A stretch of DNA of 64,000 bases, from contig CAYMEK010000011.1 in assembly GCA_964389305.1 (NCBI GenBank), forward strand, positions 1 to 64,000, in the 5' to 3' direction. The position numbers and the translations under genes are program-made. Under the pieces are notes generated by a model. It was not told the DNA's origin. It saw only the letters and a list, made by a program, of their open reading frames with translations, and did not search any database. The DNA is from CAYMEK01 sp964389305 (GTDB lineage Bacteria > Spirochaetota > Spirochaetia > SZUA-6 > DRHE01). Shown in pieces: positions 53,071 through 61,181 of this stretch (position 1 is its first letter; each line of letters opens with the position of its first letter).

Positions 53071-53165
53071 GAACCTCCGGGGTGGTTGTCTGGATAGTGA
53101 TTTTGTAGTAAATTCTCGCCTATTAAAATTAAAGTAAAGCTTGCGGGTCGGTGAGGAGCGATTAG

Positions 53166-53459
53166 ATGCCAACCTATGAATATGAATGCAAAGCTTGCAA
53201 GCATCGTTTTGAAGTGTTTCAAAGCATCAGCGACGAGCCGATCAAACGCTGCCCGAAGTGCGGCCGGAAGGTACGGCGGCTGATCGGCGGCGGCCTGGGG
53301 ATCATCTTCAAAGGTTCTGGTTTCTATACGACCGACTACAAGCGAACCTCCGCGGTTGGCGGAGGAAACGGTTCGGCCAAGCCCAAAAAGGAGGGCGGAG
53401 GAGAGTCGAAGAGCGGCTCCTCAGGCTCCTCGGATAAATCGGCCCCTGGGAATAGCTGA
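53166..53459 (+). CDS. FmdB-family zinc ribbon protein
   Basis: A 97-residue protein beginning MPTYEYECKACKHRFEVFQS with two CxxC pairs (CKAC and CPKC), followed by RRLIGGGLGIIFKGSGFYTT, the usual FmdB pattern. The C-terminal third is a glycine/serine/lysine-rich disordered tail. The function of the family is poorly defined, with a regulatory role proposed. It is monocistronic; GAGGAG precedes the ATG. Confidence 0.92.
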   Translation: MPTYEYECKACKHRFEVFQSISDEPIKRCPKCGRKVRRLIGGGLGIIFKGSGFYTTDYKRTSAVGGGNGSAKPKKEGGGESKSGSSGSSDKSAPGNS

Positions 53460-53526
53460 AGCCCCTTAGAGCGGATCTGCGCTGCTCCCGCAGGTCGGGG
53501 CGGCAGCCCGGCTTCCCGTCAAGGCC

Positions 53527-54717
53527 TCAGGCGACCTCCAGACAAGCGGCCTCCCGGGCCGCCTTTTCCAGCAGCCCCGCGATCTCCAGGCTTTCGAAGG
53601 AACGCGCCATCCTGGCCAGCCGGGGGCGGACCAGCGGATGCTCCGGAGCGAACAGGGTGCAGCAGTCCGCGTATGGCAGGATCGAAGTCTCATAGGTGCC
53701 GATTTGACGGGAAAGACGGATGATCTCCTCCTTGTCCAGGCCGATCAGGGGTCGAAACACGGGAAGGCTGGTCCGGCTGCCCGTGAAGTGCAGGCTCTCC
53801 ACGGTCTGGCTGGCCACCTGGCCCAAGCTTTCTCCGGTTATCAGGCAGCTTGCGCCGCTGCGGCGGGCGAGCTGTTCGGCAATAACCATCATCGCAGCCC
53901 GCACCAGCAGGGTCCTTTCCTCCCGTGCAGCCCCCTCGTTGATTCGTAGCTGAACATCGGTAAACGGGGCTACGAACAGACGCATCCCCGTAGCATATCC
54001 GGAGAGAATACCCGCCAGGCGCTGTACTTTCTCCCTGGCCTGCTCCGAAGTGTAGGGGGGGGTATGAAAATAGATCCCGTCGATGCGCAGTCCTCTTTTG
54101 CCCATCAGATAGCCGGCTACCGGGGAGTCGATCCCTCCGGAGAGCAGCAGCAGCCCCTTTCCGCTCGAACCGAGCGGCAGTCCTCCCGGCGCCCTGAGCT
54201 GTGGTCCGTACACGTACACCCGCCGGCGAACCTCTACCTGAACGATCCAGTCCGGGTGGTGCACATCCACGACCAGAGCCGGGAAGCTGCCGCGCAAGCG
54301 GTCTCCGAGGATGCAGGCGATATCGTAGGAACCGTAGGGAAAGCTCTTGTCGGAGCGGCGGGCCTCCACCTTGAAGCGATTTCCCCTGCTGGCCCGCAGC
54401 TCCTCCGCCAGCGTGCAGGCCGCCTTTTCTATCTCCCCGATGTCCTGGTCCACGACGTAACTTCTGGCGAAGCCCACGATGCCGAAAGTATGGGCCAGGC
54501 CGGCCTCTATTTTACGCGCCGGGGCTCCTCCGGCAGGCTGTTCCCCTCCCGGTTCCTCTGGTGGGTACAGATACAGGCGGCCTCTCTCTCGCTGCAGCTT
54601 CAGCTCGATACCGGAAAGCTTCTCCCGTATATCGTCGCAGACCCGGCGCTCGAAGAGCCTGCGATTGCCTCCCTTCAGGGCAAGCTCGCCGTACTTTATC
54701 AGGTACACGATCTCCAT
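53527..54717 (-). CDS. thiI: tRNA 4-thiouridine synthase ThiI
   Basis: A 396-residue protein: ferredoxin-like N-terminal part (YLIKYGELALKGGNRRLFER), THUMP domain (about 60-170), then PP-loop ATPase domain with LLLLSGGIDSPVAGYLMGKR. It ends without the C-terminal rhodanese domain of E. coli ThiI, as in Bacillus. It makes s4U8 in tRNA and may feed thiamine synthesis. It follows the cysteine desulfurase gene by 9 bases; the desulfurase is the expected sulfur donor. Confidence 0.95.
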   Translation of the reverse strand: MEIVYLIKYGELALKGGNRRLFERRVCDDIREKLSGIELKLQRERGRLYLYPPEEPGGEQPAGGAPARKIEAGLAHTFGIVGFARSYVVDQDIGEIEKAACTLAEELRASRGNRFKVEARRSDKSFPYGSYDIACILGDRLRGSFPALVVDVHHPDWIVQVEVRRRVYVYGPQLRAPGGLPLGSSGKGLLLLSGGIDSPVAGYLMGKRGLRIDGIYFHTPPYTSEQAREKVQRLAGILSGYATGMRLFVAPFTDVQLRINEGAAREERTLLVRAAMMVIAEQLARRSGASCLITGESLGQVASQTVESLHFTGSRTSLPVFRPLIGLDKEEIIRLSRQIGTYETSILPYADCCTLFAPEHPLVRPRLARMARSFESLEIAGLLEKAAREAACLEVA

Positions 54718-54726
54718 GATCAGGCC

Positions 54727-55899
54727 TCAGGAGACCTTTCTCAGCTCCGGGATCAGGCGCTTCAGGGTTCCGGCCAGGGCCGCCAGATGCTCGTCGTGAA
54801 CGGCCGGTCCAATCGAGATGCGCACGGCCGAGAAGGCGGTCTCCCGTGAAACTCCCATTCCCTCGAGAATCCGGAAGCGATCCTTCTTCCTAGAGGAGCA
54901 GGCCGAGCCCGTGGAGACGCAAAATCCTTCCTCGTCGAGAACCCTCACCACCAGTTCGCCGGGAAGGGGGGGGAAGGAGACATTAATGATGTACGGTGAA
55001 AATTCCTGCGCCTCGGCCTGCCCTCTGCCCTCGGGGTTGAGCACCGCTCCCGGGATCTCCTCGAGCTGGGCGATGAAGCTCTGCATAGCCCGCCGGCCGG
55101 CCTCCAGATTTGACTCCAGATGAGCCGCCGCCTTTTCGGCCGCCAGGACGAAGCCGAAGATACCCGGCAGATTCTCCGTGCCCGGTCTTCTGTTTCCCTC
55201 CTGCTCTCCGCCGGAGTACAGGAACTGTTGGCACGAGCCTTCCTTGAGATAGAGGCCTCCGACCCCGCGGGGCCCACCTATCTTGTGGGCGCTGAATGAG
55301 GCGCTGTCCAGGCCCAGGTCAGCCGGCTGAAAGGGAATTTTCCCCAGGGCCTGTACGGCGTCGCTGTGAAGCGGGATATTTCTGCCGCTGCGGCGTCGCA
55401 GCTCCTCTATTCCCGCCGCCATCTCGGCCAGGGGCTGCACCGCCCCGGTTTCATTGTTCACCAGCATGACCGCCACCAGGGCGGTCCTTTCATCCACCGA
55501 GGCCAGCAGGCGCTGCGGATCCACCCGCCCGTTTCTGCCGGCAGGTACCAGCTTTACCTCGAAGCCAAGACGCCTGAGCGCGCCGGCGGGCTGGTATAGT
55601 GAAGCGTGCTCGATCCCACTCAGGACGATTTTGCGGTCCCGTTTCCTGTGCAGAGCGGAAAACAGGACCATGTTGTTGGACTCTGTGCCCCCGGAGGTGA
55701 AAATCACCTCCCGCGCGCGGCAGCCAAGGACGGCCGCCAGTCTCTGCCTGCACTCGGCGAGCAGCATTCCCGCCCGTCTGCCCTCGTTGTGCGGTGCTGA
55801 AGGATTGGCGTAGAACTGGCGGGAGATCCGCAGCATCTGCTCCTGGATCTCGGGGTCCGGGGGTGCCGTGGCGGCCCAGTCGAGATACGTCGGCTCCAT
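54727..55899 (-). CDS. Cysteine desulfurase (NifS/IscS family)
   Basis: A 390-residue PLP enzyme from ATG 55899, preceded by AGGAAAG; the frame opens to 55944. It begins MEPTYLDWAATAPPDPEIQE. PLP contacts: FTSGGTESNNMVLFS, then HSDAVQALGKIPF and the Schiff-base Lys in FSAHKIGGPRGVGGLY. The active-site Cys loop is STGSACSSRKK. It transfers sulfur from cysteine, here most likely to ThiI, whose gene is 9 bases downstream (the NifZ/ThiI pairing of Gram-positives is a parallel). It is divergent from the ArsR regulator. Confidence 0.94.
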   Translation of the reverse strand: MEPTYLDWAATAPPDPEIQEQMLRISRQFYANPSAPHNEGRRAGMLLAECRQRLAAVLGCRAREVIFTSGGTESNNMVLFSALHRKRDRKIVLSGIEHASLYQPAGALRRLGFEVKLVPAGRNGRVDPQRLLASVDERTALVAVMLVNNETGAVQPLAEMAAGIEELRRRSGRNIPLHSDAVQALGKIPFQPADLGLDSASFSAHKIGGPRGVGGLYLKEGSCQQFLYSGGEQEGNRRPGTENLPGIFGFVLAAEKAAAHLESNLEAGRRAMQSFIAQLEEIPGAVLNPEGRGQAEAQEFSPYIINVSFPPLPGELVVRVLDEEGFCVSTGSACSSRKKDRFRILEGMGVSRETAFSAVRISIGPAVHDEHLAALAGTLKRLIPELRKVS

Positions 55900-55949
55900 A
55901 GTGACTTTCCTGCTTAATGTAGTGAAAACGTGGGGGCCGATCAAGGCGC

Positions 55950-55987
55950 TTGCGGATTTACAATGAAGAGGATATCCTATATAGGAT
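55950..55987 (+). promoter_or_regulatory. Promoter with palindromic operator before arsR-family gene
   Basis: TTGCGG (55950), a 17-base spacer and TATCCT (55973). A perfect 14-bp palindrome ATCCTAT-ATAGGAT (55974-55987) covers the -10 box and start site and ends one base before the ATG. It is well placed for autorepression by the ArsR-family product. Confidence 0.6.
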
Positions 55988-55988
55988 T

Positions 55989-56336
55989 ATGACCAAGCTT
56001 GACGAACTGGCAGCCATGCTCAAGGCCTGCGGTCATCCGCTGCGCCTCAAGATTCTCTGCGCCATCGAGATGGGTGAGCACACCTGCGTGTCCGAGCTAT
56101 GGACCTGCCTCGAGCAATCTCAGCCGGTGGTTTCGCAGCACCTGGCCGTGCTCAAGCACCGGGGGATCGTCAGCTCGGAGGTTCAGGGGAACAAGCGGGT
56201 GTACAAGATCGTCAATCCTTTTATCCACAGCCTGGTGGCCTCGATGATCGACTCGCTGGACGAGGTACGGGAGAAGCTCAAAACTGTCCGGCAACATCGG
56301 CAAGGTCGCTCGCAGTCGCCGCCAGGGCGTTTATGA
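55989..56336 (+). CDS. ArsR-family transcriptional regulator
   Basis: A 115-residue winged-helix protein from ATG 55989 (MTKLDELAAMLKACGHPLRL). The helix-turn-helix reads LWTCLEQSQPVVSQHLAVLK and the wing IVSSEVQGNKRVYKIVNP. One Cys lies in KACGHP and a pair in HTCVSELWTC, placed where ArsR proteins often bind metal, but the ligand is unproven. An in-frame TTG at 55950 is a less likely start because it coincides with the -35 box. No Shine-Dalgarno at proper spacing, so the mRNA may be leaderless. Confidence 0.88.
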   Translation: MTKLDELAAMLKACGHPLRLKILCAIEMGEHTCVSELWTCLEQSQPVVSQHLAVLKHRGIVSSEVQGNKRVYKIVNPFIHSLVASMIDSLDEVREKLKTVRQHRQGRSQSPPGRL

Positions 56337-56505
56337 AGCCCGTGATAACCAGGAATCTCGTTACGGTCCTGCCGGTCGGGGCCCAGTTGTTCTTGCCCGC
56401 GTAGATCAGGGTGCCGGATTCCACGACTTCGGTTTCAGGGGTTACCCGTTGTCTGGAGCCCGCCTCGTCTGTAAAGCACGGGCGGTCCGTCCCCGGCTTC
56501 GGGGT

Positions 56506-56534
56506 TTGCAACTTTATCTCTTTATGGGTACATT
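56506..56534 (+). promoter_or_regulatory. Sigma-70-like promoter for the winged-helix/hypA/ATPase operon
   Basis: TTGCAA, 17 bases, TACATT, 23 bases before the ATG at 56558. A CCCCGGCTTCGGGG hairpin precedes it. Otherwise 56337-56505 holds no feature I can support. Confidence 0.55.
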
Positions 56535-56557
56535 GTCCGCAGAGAGGAAAACGGCGG

Positions 56558-56953
56558 ATGTTTTACATTTTCCCGTTCGGGATACTGATACCTGCGTTGT
56601 TCATTTTCCTGATCCTGCGCTTCGGGCTCAGGTTTTTCGACGATATCTTCAACAACCGAAGGCGGTTGAGCGAGCAGGAGCGCCGGAGGTTGCGGGAAGG
56701 CTCCTGGCTCGGCTCCGGTTTCGGCCCTTTTCGTTCCAGCAACATCGAAAACCGTATCTTCCGCGCCGCCTACAAGCGCAAGGGAAGGATCACAATCTCC
56801 GATATCGTGCTGGAGACGGATCTGAGCCTCAAGGAAGCCGAGGAGGTTGTCAACAGCCTGGTCGACGGCGTTCGGGTCCGCATGGAGGTGAAAGACAACG
56901 GCATGGTGATCTACGAGTTCCCCGAGATCATCGCCCGCTTCGAAGAGCAGTAG
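56558..56953 (+). CDS. Small membrane-anchored winged-helix-like protein
   Basis: A 131-residue product from ATG 56558; the frame opens to 56411 without a start signal. It has one transmembrane helix (residues about 2-25: YIFPFGILIPALFIFLILRF), a basic juxtamembrane region (NNRRRLSEQERRRLREG), then a domain reading RKGRITISDIVLETDLSLKE and AEEVVNSLVDGVRVRMEV, which looks like a winged helix. Its stop abuts the hypA start with no gap. No named family is recognised. It may serve the HypA/ATPase pair or be an independent regulator. Confidence 0.75.
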   Translation: MFYIFPFGILIPALFIFLILRFGLRFFDDIFNNRRRLSEQERRRLREGSWLGSGFGPFRSSNIENRIFRAAYKRKGRITISDIVLETDLSLKEAEEVVNSLVDGVRVRMEVKDNGMVIYEFPEIIARFEEQ

Positions 56954-57367
56954 ATGCACGAGTGGGCCCTGGCGGAGGCCGTCGTATCTTCGGTCGAACG
57001 GCTGTACGAGGAAAACGGCGCCAGGAAGGTCCTGGCCGTGCACGTGCTGGTAGGCGAGCTGCAGCACATCGACATGGAGGTATTCCGGCTGGGATTGGAC
57101 AGTCTCCTTGAGGGACGTCCCTTCGGTCCCGAAGTTTTCCAATTTCATACGGAGAAAGCCTCGTTTCGCTGCCGCTCCTGCAAGCGGGAGTGGACCCTGG
57201 AGCAGCACGCCGAGCTCAGCGAGGAGGAGAGGGAATCGATCCATTTTCTTCCGGAAGCGGCGCACGTGTACATGCGCTGCCCTGCCTGCGGCAGCCCGGA
57301 CTTTGTACCGGAGAAGGGCAGGGGAGTGCGCATCCGTTCCGTGGATCTCGAGCTGCCCGGTGATTGA
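56954..57367 (+). CDS. hypA: HypA-family nickel metallochaperone
   Basis: A 137-residue protein beginning MHEWALAEAVVSSVERL, with the nickel-binding Met-His-Glu N-terminus and HypA motif VLVGELQHIDMEVFRLGLDS. The zinc-ribbon cysteines are FRCRSCKREW and MRCPACGSPDF, intact. It is about 20 residues longer than standard HypA because of an acidic insert between the Cys pairs. HypA delivers nickel to [NiFe]-hydrogenase or urease. No such enzyme or other hyp gene is in the window. It overlaps the downstream ATPase gene by 8 bases. Confidence 0.88.
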   Translation: MHEWALAEAVVSSVERLYEENGARKVLAVHVLVGELQHIDMEVFRLGLDSLLEGRPFGPEVFQFHTEKASFRCRSCKREWTLEQHAELSEEERESIHFLPEAAHVYMRCPACGSPDFVPEKGRGVRIRSVDLELPGD

Positions 57368-58130
57368 TCCGCGCCTCGACATAATCGGCCGGAGGATCGC
57401 TCCGGTGCGCCGCATCCTCGCCTTCTCCAGCGCCAAGGGGGGTGTGGGCAAGAGCGTCTGCGCAGCCCTGTGCTCCCTGGCGCTCGCGGACTCCGGGTAC
57501 AGGACCGGACTGCTCGACCTGGATTTCCAGGGCGCCTCGGCTCACCTGCTGCTCGGTGTGAATCCGGGATTTCCCGAGGAAGATGCCGGGCTCAAGCCCT
57601 TGCGGGTTAAAAAAACGCTCGATTTCATGAGCTTCGCCGCTTTCAGCGGCGAGCGGCCCGTTCCTCTCCGGGGAGCCGAAGTCAGCGAGGCCATGCTGGA
57701 GCTGCTGGCCGTCACCATCTGGGGTCCCCTGGATTTTCTGCTCGTCGACATGCCTCCCGGACTCGGAGACGAGATCCTCGACGCCCTGCGTTTTCTCCGG
57801 CGTCCCGAGTTCCTGGTGGTGGCTACCCCCTCCCAGGTGGCGCTGCGGGTAGTGGAGCGGCTGCTGGCCATGCTCGGCGAGCTGAAAGCCCCAGTGGTCG
57901 GAGTGATCGAAAATATGGCCGCTCCCGGCGTCGGGCCCGCCGCACGTACGCCGCCGGGCCTCGAGCCGCGACCTCTATCCGCCGCCTTGCTGGCCGAACG
58001 GTACGGCGTCGAGCTGCTCGGTTCGGTGCCATTCGAGAAGCGAATCGACGAGATTTTGGCCGGGGAGGAGCCTCTCGACAGCGAGCCGGGCCGGAGCATT
58101 CGCCGCATTGCCGGCAAGCTCAGCCGCTGA
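57360..58130 (+). CDS. MinD/Mrp-type P-loop ATPase coupled to hypA
   Basis: A 256-residue protein from GTG 57360, overlapping hypA by 8 bases. The deviant Walker A is FSSAKGGVGKSVCAALCSLA with the signature lysine, switch I LLDLDFQGASAHLLLG, and the Mrp/MinD motif LVDMPPGLGDEILDALRFL with VIENMAAPG later. The CxxC that Mrp proteins carry after ENM is missing. In some archaea an Mrp/MinD-type ATPase replaces the GTPase HypB as HypA partner, so a nickel-insertion role is plausible. Alternatives are a MinD-like or Fe-S scaffold ATPase. Confidence 0.85.
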   Translation: MIDPRLDIIGRRIAPVRRILAFSSAKGGVGKSVCAALCSLALADSGYRTGLLDLDFQGASAHLLLGVNPGFPEEDAGLKPLRVKKTLDFMSFAAFSGERPVPLRGAEVSEAMLELLAVTIWGPLDFLLVDMPPGLGDEILDALRFLRRPEFLVVATPSQVALRVVERLLAMLGELKAPVVGVIENMAAPGVGPAARTPPGLEPRPLSAALLAERYGVELLGSVPFEKRIDEILAGEEPLDSEPGRSIRRIAGKLSR

Positions 58131-58182
58131 CTCCGGCCGTCTGTCGATATCCATCCACTTTCCGCATATCCATGAAAACGCG

Positions 58183-58211
58183 TTGTTTAGAACGAAATTT
58201 TAATTTAGAAT
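58183..58211 (+). promoter_or_regulatory. Sigma-70-like promoter for gdhA
   Basis: TTGTTT, 17 bases, TAGAAT in an AT-rich stretch, ending 24 bases before the gdhA ATG; GGAGGAAGG is the Shine-Dalgarno. Confidence 0.55.
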
Positions 58212-58235
58212 TGAAACAACCGGAGGAAGGAAGCT

Positions 58236-59582
58236 ATGGGCAGTTACATAAATGAAGTTATAGAGGCGGTGAGCAAACGATATCCCTGGGAGAAGGAGTT
58301 CCTGCAGGCGGTGCGCGAGGTACTCGGTTCTCTCGATATTGCGGTCGAGCGGGACCCCAGGTACCGCAAAGCGGCGATCCTGGAGCGGTTGATCGAACCG
58401 GAGCGGGTGATCATGTTCCGGGTTCCCTGGCAGGACGACCGGGGCGAATACCGGGTGAACCGGGCTTACCGCGTGGAGTTCAACAGCGCCATCGGACCCT
58501 ACAAGGGCGGCCTTCGCTTTCACCCGTCGGTGAACCTGAGCATTCTCAAGTTCCTCGGTTTCGAGCAAATCTTCAAGAACAGCCTCACCGGCCTGGCCAT
58601 GGGCGGGGGCAAGGGAGGAAGCGATTTCGATCCAAAGGGCAAGAGCGACGAAGAGGTGATGCGTTTCTGCCAGAGCTTCATGAACGAGCTGTTTCGACAC
58701 ATCGGGGCCAACACCGACGTGCCGGCGGGAGACATCGGAGTCGGCGGCCGAGAGATCGGCTACCTGTTCGGCCAGTACAAGCGCTTGAAAAACCTCTTCG
58801 AGGGGGTGTTCACCGGCAAGGGGCTGAACTGGGGCGGCAGCCTGGTCCGGCCCGAAGCCACCGGGTACGGCAACGTCTACTTCGCCCGGGAGATGCTCAA
58901 GACCCGGGATTTGGATTTGTCCGGACGGCGGGTGGCTGTATCCGGCTCGGGCAACGTGGCCCAGTACACGGTGCAGAAGCTCAATCAGCTCGGGGCCAAG
59001 GTGGTGACCCTGTCGGATTCCAATGGCAGCGTAGTTGACGAGGACGGCATCGACGAGGAGAAGTGGGGCTTCCTCATGGAGCTGAAGAACATCCGCCGGG
59101 GCCGGATCAGGGAGTACGCGGAGAAATACAAGAACGCCGGCTATCACGAAGGAAAGCGGCCCTGGGGCTTGATCGAGGCGGAGATCGCCCTGCCCTCGGC
59201 AACCCAGAACGAGCTGGAGCTGGAGGACGCCAGGGCCCTGCTGGATAAGGGCTGTATGTGCGTCTCCGAGGGAGCCAACATGCCCACCACCCTGGAGGCG
59301 ACAGAGCTGCTGATCTCCAAAGGGGTGCTGTTCGGTCCGGGCAAGGCTGCCAATGCCGGCGGCGTGGCCTGTTCGGGATTGGAAATGGCGCAGAACAGCA
59401 TGCACATGAGCTGGTCCAGGGAGGAGGTGGACGGCAAGCTGCAGGCGATCATGATCGACATCCACAAAGCCTGCCGTCAGGCTGCGGAGGAGTACGGCAC
59501 CCCGGGCAACTACGTGAACGGCGCCAACATCGCCGGCTTCAAGAAGGTGGCCGACGCGATGATCGACCAGGGGCTGGTGTAG
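58236..59582 (+). CDS. gdhA: Glutamate dehydrogenase, hexameric NADP-type
   Basis: A 448-residue enzyme, the standard bacterial length. Substrate-site motifs: YRVEFNSAIGPYKGGLRFHP, then GLAMGGGKGGSDFDPKGKSD with catalytic Lys, and TDVPAGDIGVGGREIGYLFG. The nucleotide-binding fold is AVSGSGNVAQYTVQKLNQLG. It interconverts 2-oxoglutarate plus ammonia and glutamate. The S/G pattern suggests NADP(H), but cofactor choice is inference. Single-gene unit with its own promoter, convergent with the GH4 gene. Confidence 0.96.
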   Translation: MGSYINEVIEAVSKRYPWEKEFLQAVREVLGSLDIAVERDPRYRKAAILERLIEPERVIMFRVPWQDDRGEYRVNRAYRVEFNSAIGPYKGGLRFHPSVNLSILKFLGFEQIFKNSLTGLAMGGGKGGSDFDPKGKSDEEVMRFCQSFMNELFRHIGANTDVPAGDIGVGGREIGYLFGQYKRLKNLFEGVFTGKGLNWGGSLVRPEATGYGNVYFAREMLKTRDLDLSGRRVAVSGSGNVAQYTVQKLNQLGAKVVTLSDSNGSVVDEDGIDEEKWGFLMELKNIRRGRIREYAEKYKNAGYHEGKRPWGLIEAEIALPSATQNELELEDARALLDKGCMCVSEGANMPTTLEATELLISKGVLFGPGKAANAGGVACSGLEMAQNSMHMSWSREEVDGKLQAIMIDIHKACRQAAEEYGTPGNYVNGANIAGFKKVADAMIDQGLV

Positions 59583-59648
59583 ACTCGAGGTTTTTCCGGT
59601 TTCCGAAGTCCAGATTACAGACGCAGGCGATACAATGCGGGGGCAGCC

Positions 59649-60947
59649 TCAGTGCAGCTTGGGCAGCCACTCGCCGTGCGCCTCGATCAGCTCGTCACAA
59701 AGCGCTACGATATCGTCTATTGACAGCTCGGCGGCGGTGTGGGGATCGAGCAGGGCGGCCTGGTAGAGGGTGTCCTTTCTGCGGCTTACGGCCGCTTCGA
59801 CGGATAGGAGCTGAACATTGACGTTCGTCATGTTCAGGGCGGCAAGCTGCGGCGGAAGGACGCCGACCCGACACGGGGAAACGCCGTTTGCGTCAACCAG
59901 GCAGGGAACCTCCACGCAGGCCTCTGCCGATAGATTGGATATCAGGCCGGTGTTGAGGACATTACCGGAGATACGAAACGGTCTGTCGGTTTCGATCGCT
60001 TCCATGATGTAGGAGGCGTATTCCTCCGTGCGCTCGTGTCCCAGCTCCCGGCTGGTTGTGAGCTGTGAGCGCATCAGAGCCCAATCTGCGATCTGCTGCT
60101 CGCACCTTCTCGGATACTCGTCCAGGGGGATGGCGAAGCGCTCGACGAGCTGCGGATAGCGCGCCTTAATGAACCAGGGAACGTATTCGGCGAAGTGCTC
60201 GCTCGATTCTGTGACGTAGTATCCGAAACGCCTCATGATCTCGTAGCGGACCAGGTCGGAGTGAGGAACGGGCCGCTCGGCGGCGCGCCGCTTGATCTCC
60301 GGATACAGATCGACGCCGCCCCTTACCACCTCGAGAAGCCAGGCCATGTGGTTGATCCCGGCAATCTTGAAGCGAACGCCGGCGGGATCCAGGCCAAGAT
60401 CTCGAAATAGATTGGGCACGCAGGCCTGCACGCTGTGACAGAGTCCTACGGCCTTCACGCCGGTGTGTCTGAGGAGGGCTCCGGTCAGTATGGCCATGGG
60501 ATTCGAGTAATTGAGAAACCAGGCATCCGGACACAGCTCCTCTATATCCCGCGCGAAGTCGAAGAGAACCGGCAGCGTTCGCAGCGCACGAAAGATCCCT
60601 CCGATGCCGAGAGTGTCGCCGATGGTCTGCCTCAGGCCGTATTTCTTAGGGATCTCGAAATCGAGGACCGTGCCGGGCCGGTAGCCGCCCACTTGAACGG
60701 CATTCACCACAAAGCCGGCTCCGGCGAGAGCCGCGCGCCGGTCCGCGTAGGCGGTCACCCGGGCTCTGCCGCCGTTTACATTTTTATTGATCGTTTCCAG
60801 CATCCGCTGTGAGTCGTTCAGCCGGGCGGCGTCGATGTCGAAAAGGGCGCATTCGGCGTCCTGGAGAGCCGGGGTCAGCAGGCAGTCGCCGAGGACGTTC
60901 TTGGCAAATACCGTGCTGCCTGCGCCCAAAAAAGCTATTTTCGCCAT
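59649..60947 (-). CDS. Glycoside hydrolase family 4 alpha-glucosidase/alpha-galactosidase
   Basis: A 432-residue GH4 enzyme from ATG 60947, chosen because GGAGG lies 7 bases upstream; ATG 60953 and a frame to 61061 are alternatives. The NAD-binding fold is MAKIAFLGAGSTVFAKNVLG. YSNPMAILTGALL and the metal-binding GLCHSVQ and AGINHMAWLLEV follow. GH4 uses NAD and a divalent metal in a redox-elimination mechanism. The CHS motif points to the AglA/MelA alpha-glucosidase/galactosidase branch rather than 6-phospho-glycosidases. No transporter genes are adjacent. Confidence 0.92.
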   Translation of the reverse strand: MAKIAFLGAGSTVFAKNVLGDCLLTPALQDAECALFDIDAARLNDSQRMLETINKNVNGGRARVTAYADRRAALAGAGFVVNAVQVGGYRPGTVLDFEIPKKYGLRQTIGDTLGIGGIFRALRTLPVLFDFARDIEELCPDAWFLNYSNPMAILTGALLRHTGVKAVGLCHSVQACVPNLFRDLGLDPAGVRFKIAGINHMAWLLEVVRGGVDLYPEIKRRAAERPVPHSDLVRYEIMRRFGYYVTESSEHFAEYVPWFIKARYPQLVERFAIPLDEYPRRCEQQIADWALMRSQLTTSRELGHERTEEYASYIMEAIETDRPFRISGNVLNTGLISNLSAEACVEVPCLVDANGVSPCRVGVLPPQLAALNMTNVNVQLLSVEAAVSRRKDTLYQAALLDPHTAAELSIDDIVALCDELIEAHGEWLPKLH

Positions 60948-61144
60948 TTTCATCCCTCCCGGAGGATATTCGTTTGCAGGGGCCGACTTTGCACAATAGT
61001 GCTCACCATGCAGAGTAAACCCTTTGCGGGTGTAGAGCAATCGGCACAGTGCCGGTGACATTCCTGTTCCTTAGGCCAGGGCAAATCCGCCAGTGTGCAC
61101 CTGCGGTTTTCCGATGCGCAGGCCCTGGGTCGCCGCCATTGGTA

Positions 61145-61173
61145 TTGGCGGGGCGGGGGTTTTCGTCTATGCT
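61145..61173 (+). promoter_or_regulatory. Sigma-70-like promoter with leaderless geometry
   Basis: TTGGCG, 17 bases, TATGCT, then GTG (61179) and ATG (61182) only 5 and 8 bases further. There is no Shine-Dalgarno. It lies in the 234-bp divergent region with the GH4 gene, in which I see no other clear element. Confidence 0.45.
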
Positions 61174-61181
61174 AGATAGTG

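Noticed and set aside
56278..56511. A 77-codon minus-strand frame after arsR
   Set aside because: Composition looks plausible, but it has a TTG start with no Shine-Dalgarno, overlaps the arsR 3' end and lacks a recognisable family. It could be a remnant; not supported enough to call.
58200..59465. A 421-codon antisense frame over gdhA
   Set aside because: Sense strand is glutamate dehydrogenase; the antisense product has no recognisable domain.
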